A DNA stretch of 64,000 nucleotides, taken from Microcystis panniformis FACHB-1757. Lineage in GTDB: Bacteria > Cyanobacteriota > Cyanobacteriia > Cyanobacteriales > Microcystaceae. The position numbers and the translations under genes were made by a program. The notes under the pieces were generated by a model. It was not told the DNA's origin, searched no databases, and saw only the letters and a program-made list of their open reading frames with translations. Positions within the stretch are counted from its first letter, which is position 1. The number at the start of each line of letters is the position of its first letter. Shown here in pieces: positions 42,617 to 50,447 of the stretch. Location: assembly GCF_001264245.1 (NCBI RefSeq), contig NZ_CP011339.1, positions 5,270,001 through 5,334,000 on the forward strand. Direction: 5' to 3'.

Positions 42617-43558
42617 ATGATTGACAAAATTTTAACTAAAGTTCGATCGCTTGCCAAGCCGCTATTAGTTCTAGGATTAGTGACAACGCTGATTTTAGGT
42701 TCTATTCCCAGTGCTTTGGCGGCATCGGGGGGTAGAATGGGGGGCGGTAGTTTTCGCGCCCCTAGTCGCAGTATTAGCCCTTCTAGAGGTGGTGGTTACA
42801 GTTCCCCCGGTTACGGTGGGGGTATTGGTTTTCCCTTCCTCTTGCCCTTCTTTTGGGGTGGTGGTGGCGGTGGCTTAATTTCTCTGTTAATCTTTTTTGC
42901 TATTGCCAATTTCCTCGTTAATGCTTTCCGTAATGGTGGAGGCAGTGATGAAAACGGTATGGCTGTTGAACCGGGATATGAAACCGTCTCCGTGGCTAAA
43001 GTACAGGTGGGTTTGTTGGCTAATGCCCGTTATCTGCAACAAGAATTAAATCAAATCGCCCTAACAGTCGATACTAGCACCTCCGAGGGACGCGTCGAAG
43101 TCTTACAAGAATCGGCCCTGGCCCTGTTACGTCATCCGGAATACTGGGTTTATGGTAACGTCGATTGCCAACAAACCAGCCTCAGCAGTGCAGAAGCGAA
43201 GTTTAATCAGTGGTCTCTCAACGAACGCGGTAAACTAACGGCGGAAACCTTAACTAATTACAATAATCAACTGCGTCAAGGTTCTCAAGAAAATATTTTA
43301 CCCGAATCGGCTGGGGAATTAGCTAAAAGCGCACCGGAAGGCTATATTTTGGTGACTATTTTAGCTGGCATCGTCGGTAAATTTTCCCTACCGAAAATTA
43401 ATGATTCCCAAGACTTGAAACAGGCCCTGCAACAAATTGGTAGTATGGGAGGCGATCGACTTTTAGCGGTAGAAGTGATTTGGACTCCCCAAAGCGAGGG
43501 TGATATTCTCAGTCAAGACGACATTCTCGCCAATTATCCCGATCTGAAATTAGTGTAG
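42617..43558 (+). CDS. DUF1517 membrane/exported protein
   Basis: A Sec signal or anchor (AKPLLVLGLVTTLILGSIPS then ALAAS) is followed by a Gly/Ser/Arg-rich segment (GGRMGGGSFRAPSRS), a hydrophobic helix (GGLISLLIFFAIANFLVNAF) and a DUF1517 domain of about 210 residues (VSVAKVQVGLLANARYLQQE onward, WVYGNVDCQQTSLSSAEAKF). The family is shared by cyanobacteria and chloroplasts; role unknown. I use the ATG at 42617, just before the signal; upstream in-frame starts (42578, 42542) would add 13-25 residues. A terminator follows. Confidence 0.85.
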   Translation: MIDKILTKVRSLAKPLLVLGLVTTLILGSIPSALAASGGRMGGGSFRAPSRSISPSRGGGYSSPGYGGGIGFPFLLPFFWGGGGGGLISLLIFFAIANFLVNAFRNGGGSDENGMAVEPGYETVSVAKVQVGLLANARYLQQELNQIALTVDTSTSEGRVEVLQESALALLRHPEYWVYGNVDCQQTSLSSAEAKFNQWSLNERGKLTAETLTNYNNQLRQGSQENILPESAGELAKSAPEGYILVTILAGIVGKFSLPKINDSQDLKQALQQIGSMGGDRLLAVEVIWTPQSEGDILSQDDILANYPDLKLV

Positions 43559-43590
43559 TTTGTCGGGGGATAACCCTAGATATTGCCCAA

Positions 43591-43617
43591 AATCTCCCTG
43601 TAAAAGGGAGATTTTTT
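43591..43617 (+). terminator. Rho-independent terminator after DUF1517
   Basis: 9-bp stem AATCTCCCT/AGGGAGATT, loop GTAAA, then a T run to 43617. Confidence 0.9.
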
Positions 43618-43640
43618 GATTATTAAGGATATTGCCGCCG

Positions 43641-44591
43641 TTAACAATATAATTCCTGAATCCACTGCCATTCTTGGGCTAATCCTTCGGCTAAAGAAAC
43701 TTGGGGATTATAACCTAGAATAGTACGGGCTTTGGTGACATCGGCGGCGGTGTGACGGGCATCTCCTCGGGCGAGTCCTTGATGCGATCGCTCGATCGGT
43801 TTACCGATGACTTTTTCCATAGTATCCAAGACATCCAGCAAAACCACGCGACTACCACCACCAATATTAAACACCTCCCCCACCGCTTCCGGCACTACGG
43901 CAGCGGCTAAATTAGCGGCTACAGCATCGCTAATAAAGGTAAAATCGCGGGTTTGTTTGCCATCCCCGTAGATGCCGATGGCTTTATCTGCGATCGCTGA
44001 TTGAAAAAACTTATGGAAAGCCATATCGGGACGTTGCCGCGGTCCATAAACGGTGAAATAACGCAAGGCAGTGACGGGAACGTTAAAATTCTGGTGATAT
44101 AGCCAACAGAGTCTTTCTGCCGCTAATTTGGTGATGCCGTAGGGTGAAACTGGTTGGGGACAAAGGGTTTCGGGAGTCGGCATCGTTTCCGCATTGCCAT
44201 ACACCGAGGAAGTGGAAGCAAAAACCATCCGTTGTAAAGACGGGGTTTCCTTAGCGGCCTCAAGAATAATTTGAGTAGCATTTATATTCCTTTCGGTATA
44301 TTGACGAAATCCATCACCCCAGCTTGCTCTGACTCCTGCTTGGGCTGCCTGATGGAATAATACTTCTACTCCTTGCAACAGTTGTCGCCAGTCGAGGGCT
44401 TGTATATCCGCTTCGATTAACTTAAATTCGGGATATTTGGCTAGAATATGGGCATTTTTGCGCTTTAAACTGGGGTCGTAATAATCGTTAAATTGATCGA
44501 TCCCGATCACCTGATCTCCTTGTTCTAAAAGCTTTTCTGCCAAGTTAGAACCGATAAAACCCGCGACACCAGTAACAATATGAGTAGCCAT
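43641..44591 (-). CDS. NAD-dependent sugar-nucleotide epimerase (extended SDR)
   Basis: 316 residues. The N-terminal Rossmann motif is TGVAGFIGSNLAEKLLEQGD. Catalytic residues are in ASTSSVYG (Ser) and SPYGITKLAAERL (Tyr-x-x-x-Lys). LRYFTVYGPRQRPDMAFHKF and GDGKQTRDFTFISDAV are typical of UDP-glucose or UDP-glucuronate 4-epimerases. It likely interconverts nucleotide sugars for exopolysaccharide or LPS. It is convergent with DUF1517 and separated from it by the terminator. Confidence 0.9.
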   Translation of the reverse strand: MATHIVTGVAGFIGSNLAEKLLEQGDQVIGIDQFNDYYDPSLKRKNAHILAKYPEFKLIEADIQALDWRQLLQGVEVLFHQAAQAGVRASWGDGFRQYTERNINATQIILEAAKETPSLQRMVFASTSSVYGNAETMPTPETLCPQPVSPYGITKLAAERLCWLYHQNFNVPVTALRYFTVYGPRQRPDMAFHKFFQSAIADKAIGIYGDGKQTRDFTFISDAVAANLAAAVVPEAVGEVFNIGGGSRVVLLDVLDTMEKVIGKPIERSHQGLARGDARHTAADVTKARTILGYNPQVSLAEGLAQEWQWIQELYC

Positions 44592-44644
44592 TTAATCCTA
44601 GTCGTTGATATTTTGTATCGATTGTAAGCTAAGACGCATTTAAG

Positions 44645-44855
44645 TAGGGTTTGCGGCAAAAAGTTTTTCGTGGGGGCAGGGTGTGGGGTGTGGGGTGTAG
44701 GGTTTTACCCATTTTCAGACGGTCAATTACCTAATTTTCAGGGAAAAAGTCCAGGAATTTTCGCCCCGATCCCTCCAATGGCTGGCACTTTTTGAGGTCA
44801 AAAAAGTCTAAAAGTCTTATCCAACAAGGTTTTTAGATTTATTCAGCCAACCCTA
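44645..44855. repeat. Family D miniature element, full copy
   Basis: Ends TAGGGTTTGCGGCAAAAAG and ATTCAGCCAACCCTA, with a GGGTGTGGGGTG tract and TTTTCAGGGAAAAAGTCC inside. About 211 bp; other copies at 56626 and 58087. Confidence 0.85.
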
Positions 44856-44865
44856 GATCGATGTC

Positions 44866-45010
44866 TATTTTAGCAGTTGCGGCGATCGCTTGCCACTGTG
44901 CTTGGGTGATGGGATAACCTCGTTGAAAAGGATTATTGGATCGAAGTTTGCAAAAACTGCGACACGCCTTATATGCTACAATTCACAAGCTGGGGCGAGA
45001 GAAACTTTAT
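44866..45010. other. Gene fragments of unknown origin
   Basis: The minus strand reads NPFQRGYPITQAQWQAIAAT from about 44941 down into the family D end. The plus strand reads EVCKNCDTPYMLQFTSWGER then NFIIR and a stop near 45016. Both look like short pieces of real proteins without starts. They are decay products beside a HicAB relic. Confidence 0.4.
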
Positions 45011-45012
45011 CA

Positions 45013-45225
45013 TTAGGTAAATAATAGTCGTCCTTTTGGTTCAGGAATGATTCGTTCTAGTTGTTTTGCAGTTTCAATCCATTCTTGAATAACAAGTTCA
45101 GCATTTTGTACAGCTTCTTGATAGGTTTCTCCATCTGCCATACATCCTGCTAATTCTGGAACTTCAACAATAAAAGCTTGATCTTCCTCACTCCAATAAA
45201 TAATTAATTCATAGCGAATTTTCAT
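45013..45225 (-). CDS. HicB-family antitoxin
   Basis: 70 residues: MKIRYELIIYWSEEDQAFIV followed by EVPELAGCMADGETYQEAVQ, a complete HicB core. It starts inside the end of a hicA-like frame (17-bp overlap), so the gene order is toxin first. The toxin has lost its start, so this antitoxin may be orphaned. Confidence 0.88.
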   Translation of the reverse strand: MKIRYELIIYWSEEDQAFIVEVPELAGCMADGETYQEAVQNAELVIQEWIETAKQLERIIPEPKGRLLFT

Positions 45226-45439
45226 CTTTCCCTCCTAATTTATATTTTAAAATGAGATTACGAATTTGTTTGACTTGATAAGTCTTTGCTTTTCCTTGTT
45301 TGGGTTGTAGATTTAAAATTTCTTCAATTCCTTCTTGAATAAAAATATGATGACTTCCTCGTATTCTCTCATCAAAGCCAAGTTTTCTCAGCAGTTGACA
45401 AAGCTGCTCAAACTTTTTCTCGTTTCGCCGCTGCCAGCA
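45209..45439 (-). pseudogene. HicA toxin without a start codon
   Basis: The open frame reads EKKFEQLCQLLRKLGFDERI, RGSHHIFIQEGIEEILNLQP and GKAKTYQVKQIRNLILKYKL, a nearly complete HicA with its catalytic GSHHIF. The frame is closed by TAA at 45440-45442 and holds no ATG, GTG or TTG before the conserved part. A copied piece of the PstS-like gene starts 8 bp further on, so the 5' end was probably replaced. Confidence 0.75.
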
Positions 45440-45449
45440 TTAAATCCCA

Positions 45450-45516
45450 GGTTTTTTGATTGGCAATTTGGCTATAGGTAGGGTAACTAATGCCATTCAG
45501 TCCCAAAGCTTGCAAA
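45450..45516 (-). pseudogene. Duplicated fragment of the PstS-like gene
   Basis: About 67 bp (GGTTTTTTGATTGGCAATTT through CCATTCAGTCCCAAA) repeats 45793-45855 of the gene at 45613-46590 in direct orientation with a few changes. Sequence 45517-45612 between the fragment and the intact gene shows no gene. Confidence 0.75.
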
Positions 45517-45612
45517 GCTTCAATGCCTCCCCGTCTCCACGGTAAAATAGGCAATGCTCACCCTAGTCATGCAAGGCGTAAAATTTCCCAGATTTTCGGA
45601 TATTCTCGCTAA

Positions 45613-46590
45613 CTACTTTTGTAGGTCTTCATTGGCCCGAAAAATCGCTTCTTGACCATCACTAGAGGACACAAAACCCATAAAAGCTTTAACCGCTTCA
45701 CTAGCAGGTTCTTTGTAAACGTAGTAAAGGGTACGCTGCCAGGGATAATTAGGTTCACTGGGTAAAATTCCCTCAATAGCGATCGCCCTGACGGTTTTTT
45801 GGTTGGCAATTTGGTTATAGGTTGCGTAACTAATGCCATTCAGTCCCAAAACTCGCAAAATTGGGGTGGTAGCATCCCTGTCCATCATTTTAAAATTAGT
45901 TCCTGTACCAAATTCCCCCCCTTGCAGCACTTCCTCACGAAAACTTTGATAAGTGCCACTAATAGGGGGACGATTAATCACTTGAATAGTAGCTGCAGAA
46001 CCGCCCACCTCCGACCAAGAGGTGATTTTTCCGGTAAAAATATCTTTAACCTGGGTAGTGGTTAACCCCCCCGCAAAGGGATTTTTTACCCCCACTACAA
46101 CAGCGATCGCATCTCGAACGATCGGACTAGAAGCCAATCCCTGAGAGCGTTCCGACTCGGTTAAAGGTCGTGACACCGCCGCAATATCGATCGCCCCCCG
46201 GGCCACTTCCTCTAATCCCCTATCAGATCCTTGAGCATTTGTCAAGACCTCTACCCCCTGAAATTTGGCCGTTAAAGCGGCTTTTAAGGCTTGATTAATC
46301 TGTACCATACTGGTGGAGCCGTTAATGCGAATTGTCGTGCCACTGGGGATAGAAGTCGGTGGGGCAAAACTAACCACTCCTTGGGGTGAGGGGGGAGGGG
46401 GTAGGGGAGAGGAGGTGCTTCCCGATGTTGGGGATTTTTGCGGACTTTTACTGCTGCCACAGAGAAAAAATTCTTGACCTGCGGCACATTGACTTTGCAG
46501 CCAGAAGTAACCCCCACCTAAAATGCTCGCAGTGGCTAAAAGAGCGATTATTAAAGCAGTTGTTTCGTTTTTTTGAGACATACCCATCAT
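45613..46590 (-). CDS. PstS-like phosphate (substrate)-binding protein
   Basis: 325 residues. The N-terminal hydrophobic anchor is TTALIIALLATASILGGGYF, then a Pro/Ser-rich linker, then a PBP-like domain: TIRINGSTSMVQINQALKAA, GSDRGLEEVARGAIDIAAVS, then NPFAGGLTTTQVKDIFTGKI and ATPILRVLGLNGISYATYNQ. This is the PstS/PBP_like family that binds phosphate for ABC import; membrane-tethered forms also act as sensors. No pstCAB is adjacent. Start ATG at 46590; a third ATG (46581) is also possible. Confidence 0.87.
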   Translation of the reverse strand: MMGMSQKNETTALIIALLATASILGGGYFWLQSQCAAGQEFFLCGSSKSPQKSPTSGSTSSPLPPPPSPQGVVSFAPPTSIPSGTTIRINGSTSMVQINQALKAALTAKFQGVEVLTNAQGSDRGLEEVARGAIDIAAVSRPLTESERSQGLASSPIVRDAIAVVVGVKNPFAGGLTTTQVKDIFTGKITSWSEVGGSAATIQVINRPPISGTYQSFREEVLQGGEFGTGTNFKMMDRDATTPILRVLGLNGISYATYNQIANQKTVRAIAIEGILPSEPNYPWQRTLYYVYKEPASEAVKAFMGFVSSSDGQEAIFRANEDLQK

Positions 46591-46696
46591 TTGCTGACAT
46601 TAGGGGGTCGATCGCCTGGACACCGGTGATCAATGGAAGTTTCGATGATATTATCTTAGTGCATGGAAATCCACTCTTAATTTAGGACTGTATATC

Positions 46697-48295
46697 ATGA
46701 CCCACGCACCTATATCCCCAGTCGTACTGGTTATCCTTGATGGTTGGGGTTATCGCCCGCAAAGGTCGGATAATGCGATCGCAATGGCGAAAACCCCGAT
46801 TATGGATAGTCTCTGGGAAGTTTATCCCCACACCTTAATCCGCACCTCCGCTAAGGATGTGGGACTACCGGAAGGACAGATGGGTAACTCGGAAGTTGGC
46901 CACCTAAATATCGGGGCGGGGCGAGTCGTACCACAGGAGTTAGTACGGATTTCCGATGCGATCGAAGATGGTTCGATTCAACAAAATCAAGCTTTATTAA
47001 AACTCTGCGCCGAGATTCGCCCTAAAAAAAGCAAATTACACCTGATTGGTTTATGTTCCGAAGGGGGAGTCCATTCCCATCTCGATCACTTACTGGGATT
47101 ATTAGACTTAGGGAAAGTGCAAGGGATTAGCGATGTCTGCATTCATGTCATCACCGATGGTCGCGATACCAACGTCACCGACGGAATGCCAGCCATTAAA
47201 CGGATTCAAGAACATATTAATAAAATCAATCTCGGTCGCCTGGTGACTCTCAGTGGCCGTTATTATGCCATGGATCGGGATCGCCGTTGGGATCGGGTGG
47301 AAAAAGCCTATAACGTGATGACCAGTGATCAAGGTATCGACGGGCGATCGATTACTGAAGTATTACAGGCATTTTATGATCAAAATATTACCGATGAATT
47401 TATTCCCCCCACCAGAATTGCACCAGGGGCGATCGAAGCGGGCGATGGGGTGATATTCTATAATTTCCGTCCCGATCGAGCTAGACAGTTATGTTATGCC
47501 CTGACTATGCCCGATTTTGAAGATTTCGATCGAGATTTAATTTCTCCCCTCAGTTTTGTCACTTTTACCCAATACGATCCGAAATTACCGGTAGATGTGG
47601 CTTTTGCTCCCCAGAATTTAAATAATATTTTAGGACAGGTGATCGCTCAACAGGGATTAAAACAGTTTCGTTGTGCAGAAACCGAAAAATATCCCCACGT
47701 CACCTACTTTTTTAATGGGGGGTTAGAAAAACCCTTTGAGGGAGAAGTGCGCGAATTAATTCCTAGTCCAAAAGTCGCCACCTATGACCAAGCTCCGGCC
47801 ATGTCGGCAGCCGCGGTGACAGCAGCGGTCTGTGGGGCGATCGAACAGGGGATCTATAGTCTCGTGGTAGTCAATTACGCTAACCCCGATATGGTGGGTC
47901 ATACGGGCATTTTAGACGCGGCCATGAAAGCAGTGGAAACGGTGGATCTATGCTTGGCTAAGTTGTTAAGTAGCGTCAATAAATTGGGGGGAACAGTGTT
48001 AATCACTGCGGACCACGGTAACGCAGAAACGATGGTGGATGAGTCGGGTAATCCTTGGACCGCCCACACGACTAATCCCGTTCCTTTAATTTTAATTGAA
48101 GGGGAAGGGAGAAAAATACCCGGCCACGGTGGCGATGTGCAGCTGCGGGATGATGGTCGTTTAGCCGATATTGCCCCCACTATCCTGGAAATTCTCTCTA
48201 TTCCCGTCCCAGTAGAAATGACCGGGCGATCGCTGATTAAACCAGCCGAAGTGGAAATTAAAGCCAGTCGCACTCCCGTCCGCATCTCGCTTTAA
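46697..48295 (+). CDS. gpmI: 2,3-bisphosphoglycerate-independent phosphoglycerate mutase
   Basis: 532-residue glycolytic enzyme of the alkaline phosphatase superfamily, interconverting 3- and 2-phosphoglycerate. Metal ligands and nucleophile: VILDGWGYR (Asp 15), GNSEVGHLNIGAGR (Ser 65), then HVITDGRDTNVTDG, YYAMDRDRRWDRV, NFRPDRARQL, VNYANPDMVGHTG, LITADHGNAE and WTAHTTNPVPLIL. Full length. An STRR block begins at the stop codon. Confidence 0.97.
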   Translation: MTHAPISPVVLVILDGWGYRPQRSDNAIAMAKTPIMDSLWEVYPHTLIRTSAKDVGLPEGQMGNSEVGHLNIGAGRVVPQELVRISDAIEDGSIQQNQALLKLCAEIRPKKSKLHLIGLCSEGGVHSHLDHLLGLLDLGKVQGISDVCIHVITDGRDTNVTDGMPAIKRIQEHINKINLGRLVTLSGRYYAMDRDRRWDRVEKAYNVMTSDQGIDGRSITEVLQAFYDQNITDEFIPPTRIAPGAIEAGDGVIFYNFRPDRARQLCYALTMPDFEDFDRDLISPLSFVTFTQYDPKLPVDVAFAPQNLNNILGQVIAQQGLKQFRCAETEKYPHVTYFFNGGLEKPFEGEVRELIPSPKVATYDQAPAMSAAAVTAAVCGAIEQGIYSLVVVNYANPDMVGHTGILDAAMKAVETVDLCLAKLLSSVNKLGGTVLITADHGNAETMVDESGNPWTAHTTNPVPLILIEGEGRKIPGHGGDVQLRDDGRLADIAPTILEILSIPVPVEMTGRSLIKPAEVEIKASRTPVRISL

Positions 48296-48334
48296 CAGTG
48301 ATCAGTAATCAGTAATCAGTAATCAGTAATCAGT
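48296..48334. repeat. STRR block (TAATCAG)n
   Basis: About five AATCAGT heptamers directly behind gpmI. Confidence 0.8.
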
Positions 48335-48359
48335 GGAAATAATTAAAAAATTGGCTAAT

Positions 48360-48576
48360 TAGGGTTTGCGGCAAAAAGTACGGGCGAAGCATTCGGATAG
48401 AAAATCTCCGGTTTCACCGATAGGTTATTGCCCGAATGCTTCGCCCCTACAGGACGCGGGCCGATGAAGACGCAAGGTTTGGAAGCACGATTCTCTCAAA
48501 ATCTTGCACCTGTTTCGCGAAACAAGACCCTAAAACCCTTACCTCGTCTATATTTCACCATTATTCAGCAAGCCCT
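48360..48576. repeat. Composite family D-type element with REP palindrome, inverse copy
   Basis: Ends AGGGTTTGCGGCAAAAAG and TTATTCAGCAAGCCCTA. It contains one REP palindrome (48377-48452) and CTTGCACCTGTTTCGCGAAA, the inverse of the element at 25608-25825. The remaining gap to secG (48577-48801) has another STRR and no gene. Confidence 0.75.
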
Positions 48577-48731
48577 AATTAGCAGAAAAATGACCAATAA
48601 AAACTGCTCTCTTGTAGTTATGCTGATCAGCAAATCTTATCGAAGAAAGGGCGTAGGGCATCTTTGAATGTAAGATAATGGACATTTTTCAGCCAATTTC
48701 CGAGAGAGCCATAAAAATTTAAAACTTACAT

Positions 48732-48772
48732 CTGATAACTGATAACTGATAACTGATAACTGATGATAACTG
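48732..48772. repeat. STRR block (CTGATAA)n before secG
   Basis: About five heptamers with the degenerate leader TTAAAACTTACAT, 30 bp upstream of the secG start, hence in its promoter or leader. Confidence 0.8.
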
Positions 48773-48801
48773 CTATACTTTGTAATGGAAAATAGAGAGT
48801 A

Positions 48802-49041
48802 ATGATCATGACAGTGGTGCTGGTAGTACAGATTATTTGGGCGCTGGCGGCGGCCTTTCTGGCGATTTTGGTGTTATTACACAGTCCCAAAGGGGATGGT
48901 ATTGGCGGTATTGGCGGCCAATCACAGATTTTTACCAGCGCAAAAACGGCGGAAAAAACCTTAAATCAGGTGACTTGGGCGTTGGGGACGGTATTTATCA
49001 CCCTAACTATTGTACTGAGCGCCGGCTGGTTAAATCGCTAA
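48802..49041 (+). CDS. secG: Preprotein translocase subunit SecG
   Basis: 79 residues with two membrane helices (VVLVVQIIWALAAAFLAILV and a second about 55-75) flanking the conserved loop HSPKGDGIGGIGGQSQIFTS. SecG assists SecYE/A protein export. An ATG two codons later is an equally possible start. The stop codon is followed immediately by the ATG of the next gene. Confidence 0.93.
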   Translation: MIMTVVLVVQIIWALAAAFLAILVLLHSPKGDGIGGIGGQSQIFTSAKTAEKTLNQVTWALGTVFITLTIVLSAGWLNR

Positions 49042-49758
49042 ATGCTAAGAGGTCGGTTCTCTTTTCTAGGACTCGCAGCCTTGGCGAGTCTTTTGCTGTT
49101 TTCCTATTCTCTGATTGCCGACAGTCGATCGCTACCGGAGTTAAAAACCCATCCTTTACCCGCTAATTTAGCCCAATGGCAAGAGCAAAACCAGTCCGGG
49201 GATTATTTTGATGCTGTGGAAATCAGCCCCGTGGGGGCGTTGATTTGGTCGCAATTTCCCGTGAAGATTTATCTTCAGAGCGATCGCAGTTCTTGGCTGA
49301 GTTTAGTACAACAGGCGATCGCTGAATGGGGGCAGTATTTGCCGATGGAGTTGGTAAATCGGGCAGAATTGGCCGATATCCTCATTAAACGAGAGTTACC
49401 GCCGTCAGGAGTTCGTTTTAATCCCGAAACCGGTAAGTTAGAACTGCCCCGGGTGCGTTCTGCCGTAACACAATACGAGATTTTTGTCAAGGAAAATCGC
49501 TTAACTCATCGGATGAGTATCCAGATTAGTCCTAATTTAGCCGATCGGTCGGCCTTAGCGGCAGCGCGGCACGAATTAGGTCACGCTTTGGGAATTTGGG
49601 GTCATAGTCCCCTGGAGACGGATGTGATGTATTTCGCTCAAACTAGAGATATTGCCCCGATTTCTAGCCGGGATATTAACACTTTAAAAAAGGTTTATCA
49701 GCAGCCAACTAAGTTAGGTTGGCAGATGGATCAGCTAGGGTATCTAATGCCTGAATAG
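49042..49758 (+). CDS. Matrixin-like (M10) zinc metalloprotease, exported
   Basis: 238 residues. An N-terminal signal (RFSFLGLAALASLLLFSYSL) is followed by a pro-like region. The zinc site is HELGHALGIWGHS (near 177-189; HExxHxxGxxH), then the Met-turn region DVMYF. Matrixin folds of this size are secreted or periplasmic proteases. Its ATG directly follows the secG TAA, so the two are translationally coupled; export through Sec makes the pairing sensible. Substrate unknown. Confidence 0.85.
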   Translation: MLRGRFSFLGLAALASLLLFSYSLIADSRSLPELKTHPLPANLAQWQEQNQSGDYFDAVEISPVGALIWSQFPVKIYLQSDRSSWLSLVQQAIAEWGQYLPMELVNRAELADILIKRELPPSGVRFNPETGKLELPRVRSAVTQYEIFVKENRLTHRMSIQISPNLADRSALAAARHELGHALGIWGHSPLETDVMYFAQTRDIAPISSRDINTLKKVYQQPTKLGWQMDQLGYLMPE

Positions 49759-49853
49759 GTAAATATTGCTCTTCAGTCGGTTCTGCTATTAAAAAGTATA
49801 AGTTATGGATATACTTAGTATAACTGACTAAGATCCAGAAGATTAACCATCGC

Positions 49854-49925
49854 TTAAACCTCTATTTCCTCTAGCCATGTTTTAATCGCACTGATTAACT
49901 TGGGTTGTTGGGGAGGGGTGTTGCT
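49854..49925 (-). pseudogene. Relic of a gene 3' end, copy 1
   Basis: Minus-strand reading PQQPKLISAIKTWLEEIEV then a stop. The same reading with few changes lies at 50290-50360 (PQQSNLISAIQTWLEEIEV). No upstream coding sequence remains. The parent gene is not in the window. Confidence 0.55.
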
Positions 49926-50019
49926 GACTCAAGCTATGAATGCCAACTGTGCATCCTATCCAAAAGTTAGTTTAGCTCTAGGTTTTAAAAACCCCACACA
50001 AGAAGATTCCTATTGCAAA

Positions 50020-50229
50020 TCAGCAACCCCAATCTTTGCCACCCTCGACAACTAAGCCAATACTAGAAACATATTGTACGGGTTTGCCTAACATTAAGGG
50101 ATCTATTTCTCCCCAATCGTAAGGTTCATAATCTTCTAAACGAGATAGTTCGCTATCTAACCAATCATCTCTAGGCGCTGTTTTTTCCGAGGGATTGGGC
50201 TGTTTCAAGGAGTCTAAGGGTTTAGTCAT
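50020..50229 (-). CDS. Small unknown protein (69 aa)
   Basis: MTKPLDSLKQPNPSEKTAPR, then DDWLDSELSRLEDYEPYDWG and EIDPLMLGKPVQYVSSIGLV. It is acidic, with no membrane helix. The in-frame ATG at 50253 would add MCIGHFFP; the ATG at 50229 gives a more natural start. It lies between two copies of the WLEEIEV relic and downstream of the protease operon. No family known; moderate coding likelihood. Confidence 0.55.
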   Translation of the reverse strand: MTKPLDSLKQPNPSEKTAPRDDWLDSELSRLEDYEPYDWGEIDPLMLGKPVQYVSSIGLVVEGGKDWGC

Positions 50230-50289
50230 GGGGAAAAAATGTCCTATACACAAACATTTTACCCATTATTGACCAACTCTTTAGTTCAT

Positions 50290-50360
50290 CTACACCTCTA
50301 TTTCCTCTAGCCATGTCTGAATCGCGCTGATTAAGTTGGATTGTTGGGGAGGGAAGGTGA
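50290..50360 (-). pseudogene. Relic of a gene 3' end, copy 2
   Basis: Second copy of the TWLEEIEV tail, in direct orientation with 49854-49925. Together they bracket the 69-residue gene. The rest of 50254-50447 shows no gene. Confidence 0.55.
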
Positions 50361-50447
50361 AAAAGTTGGTAGGGAAACTGACAGAGAATCGTTACCAATT
50401 TTCTCAATTCCTGAGATATATTTAATGAATGAAGTTCGATGTAAAGA

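Noticed and set aside
48837..49166. 109-codon ORF overlapping secG and the M10 protease
   Set aside because: Out-of-frame shadow of two conserved genes.
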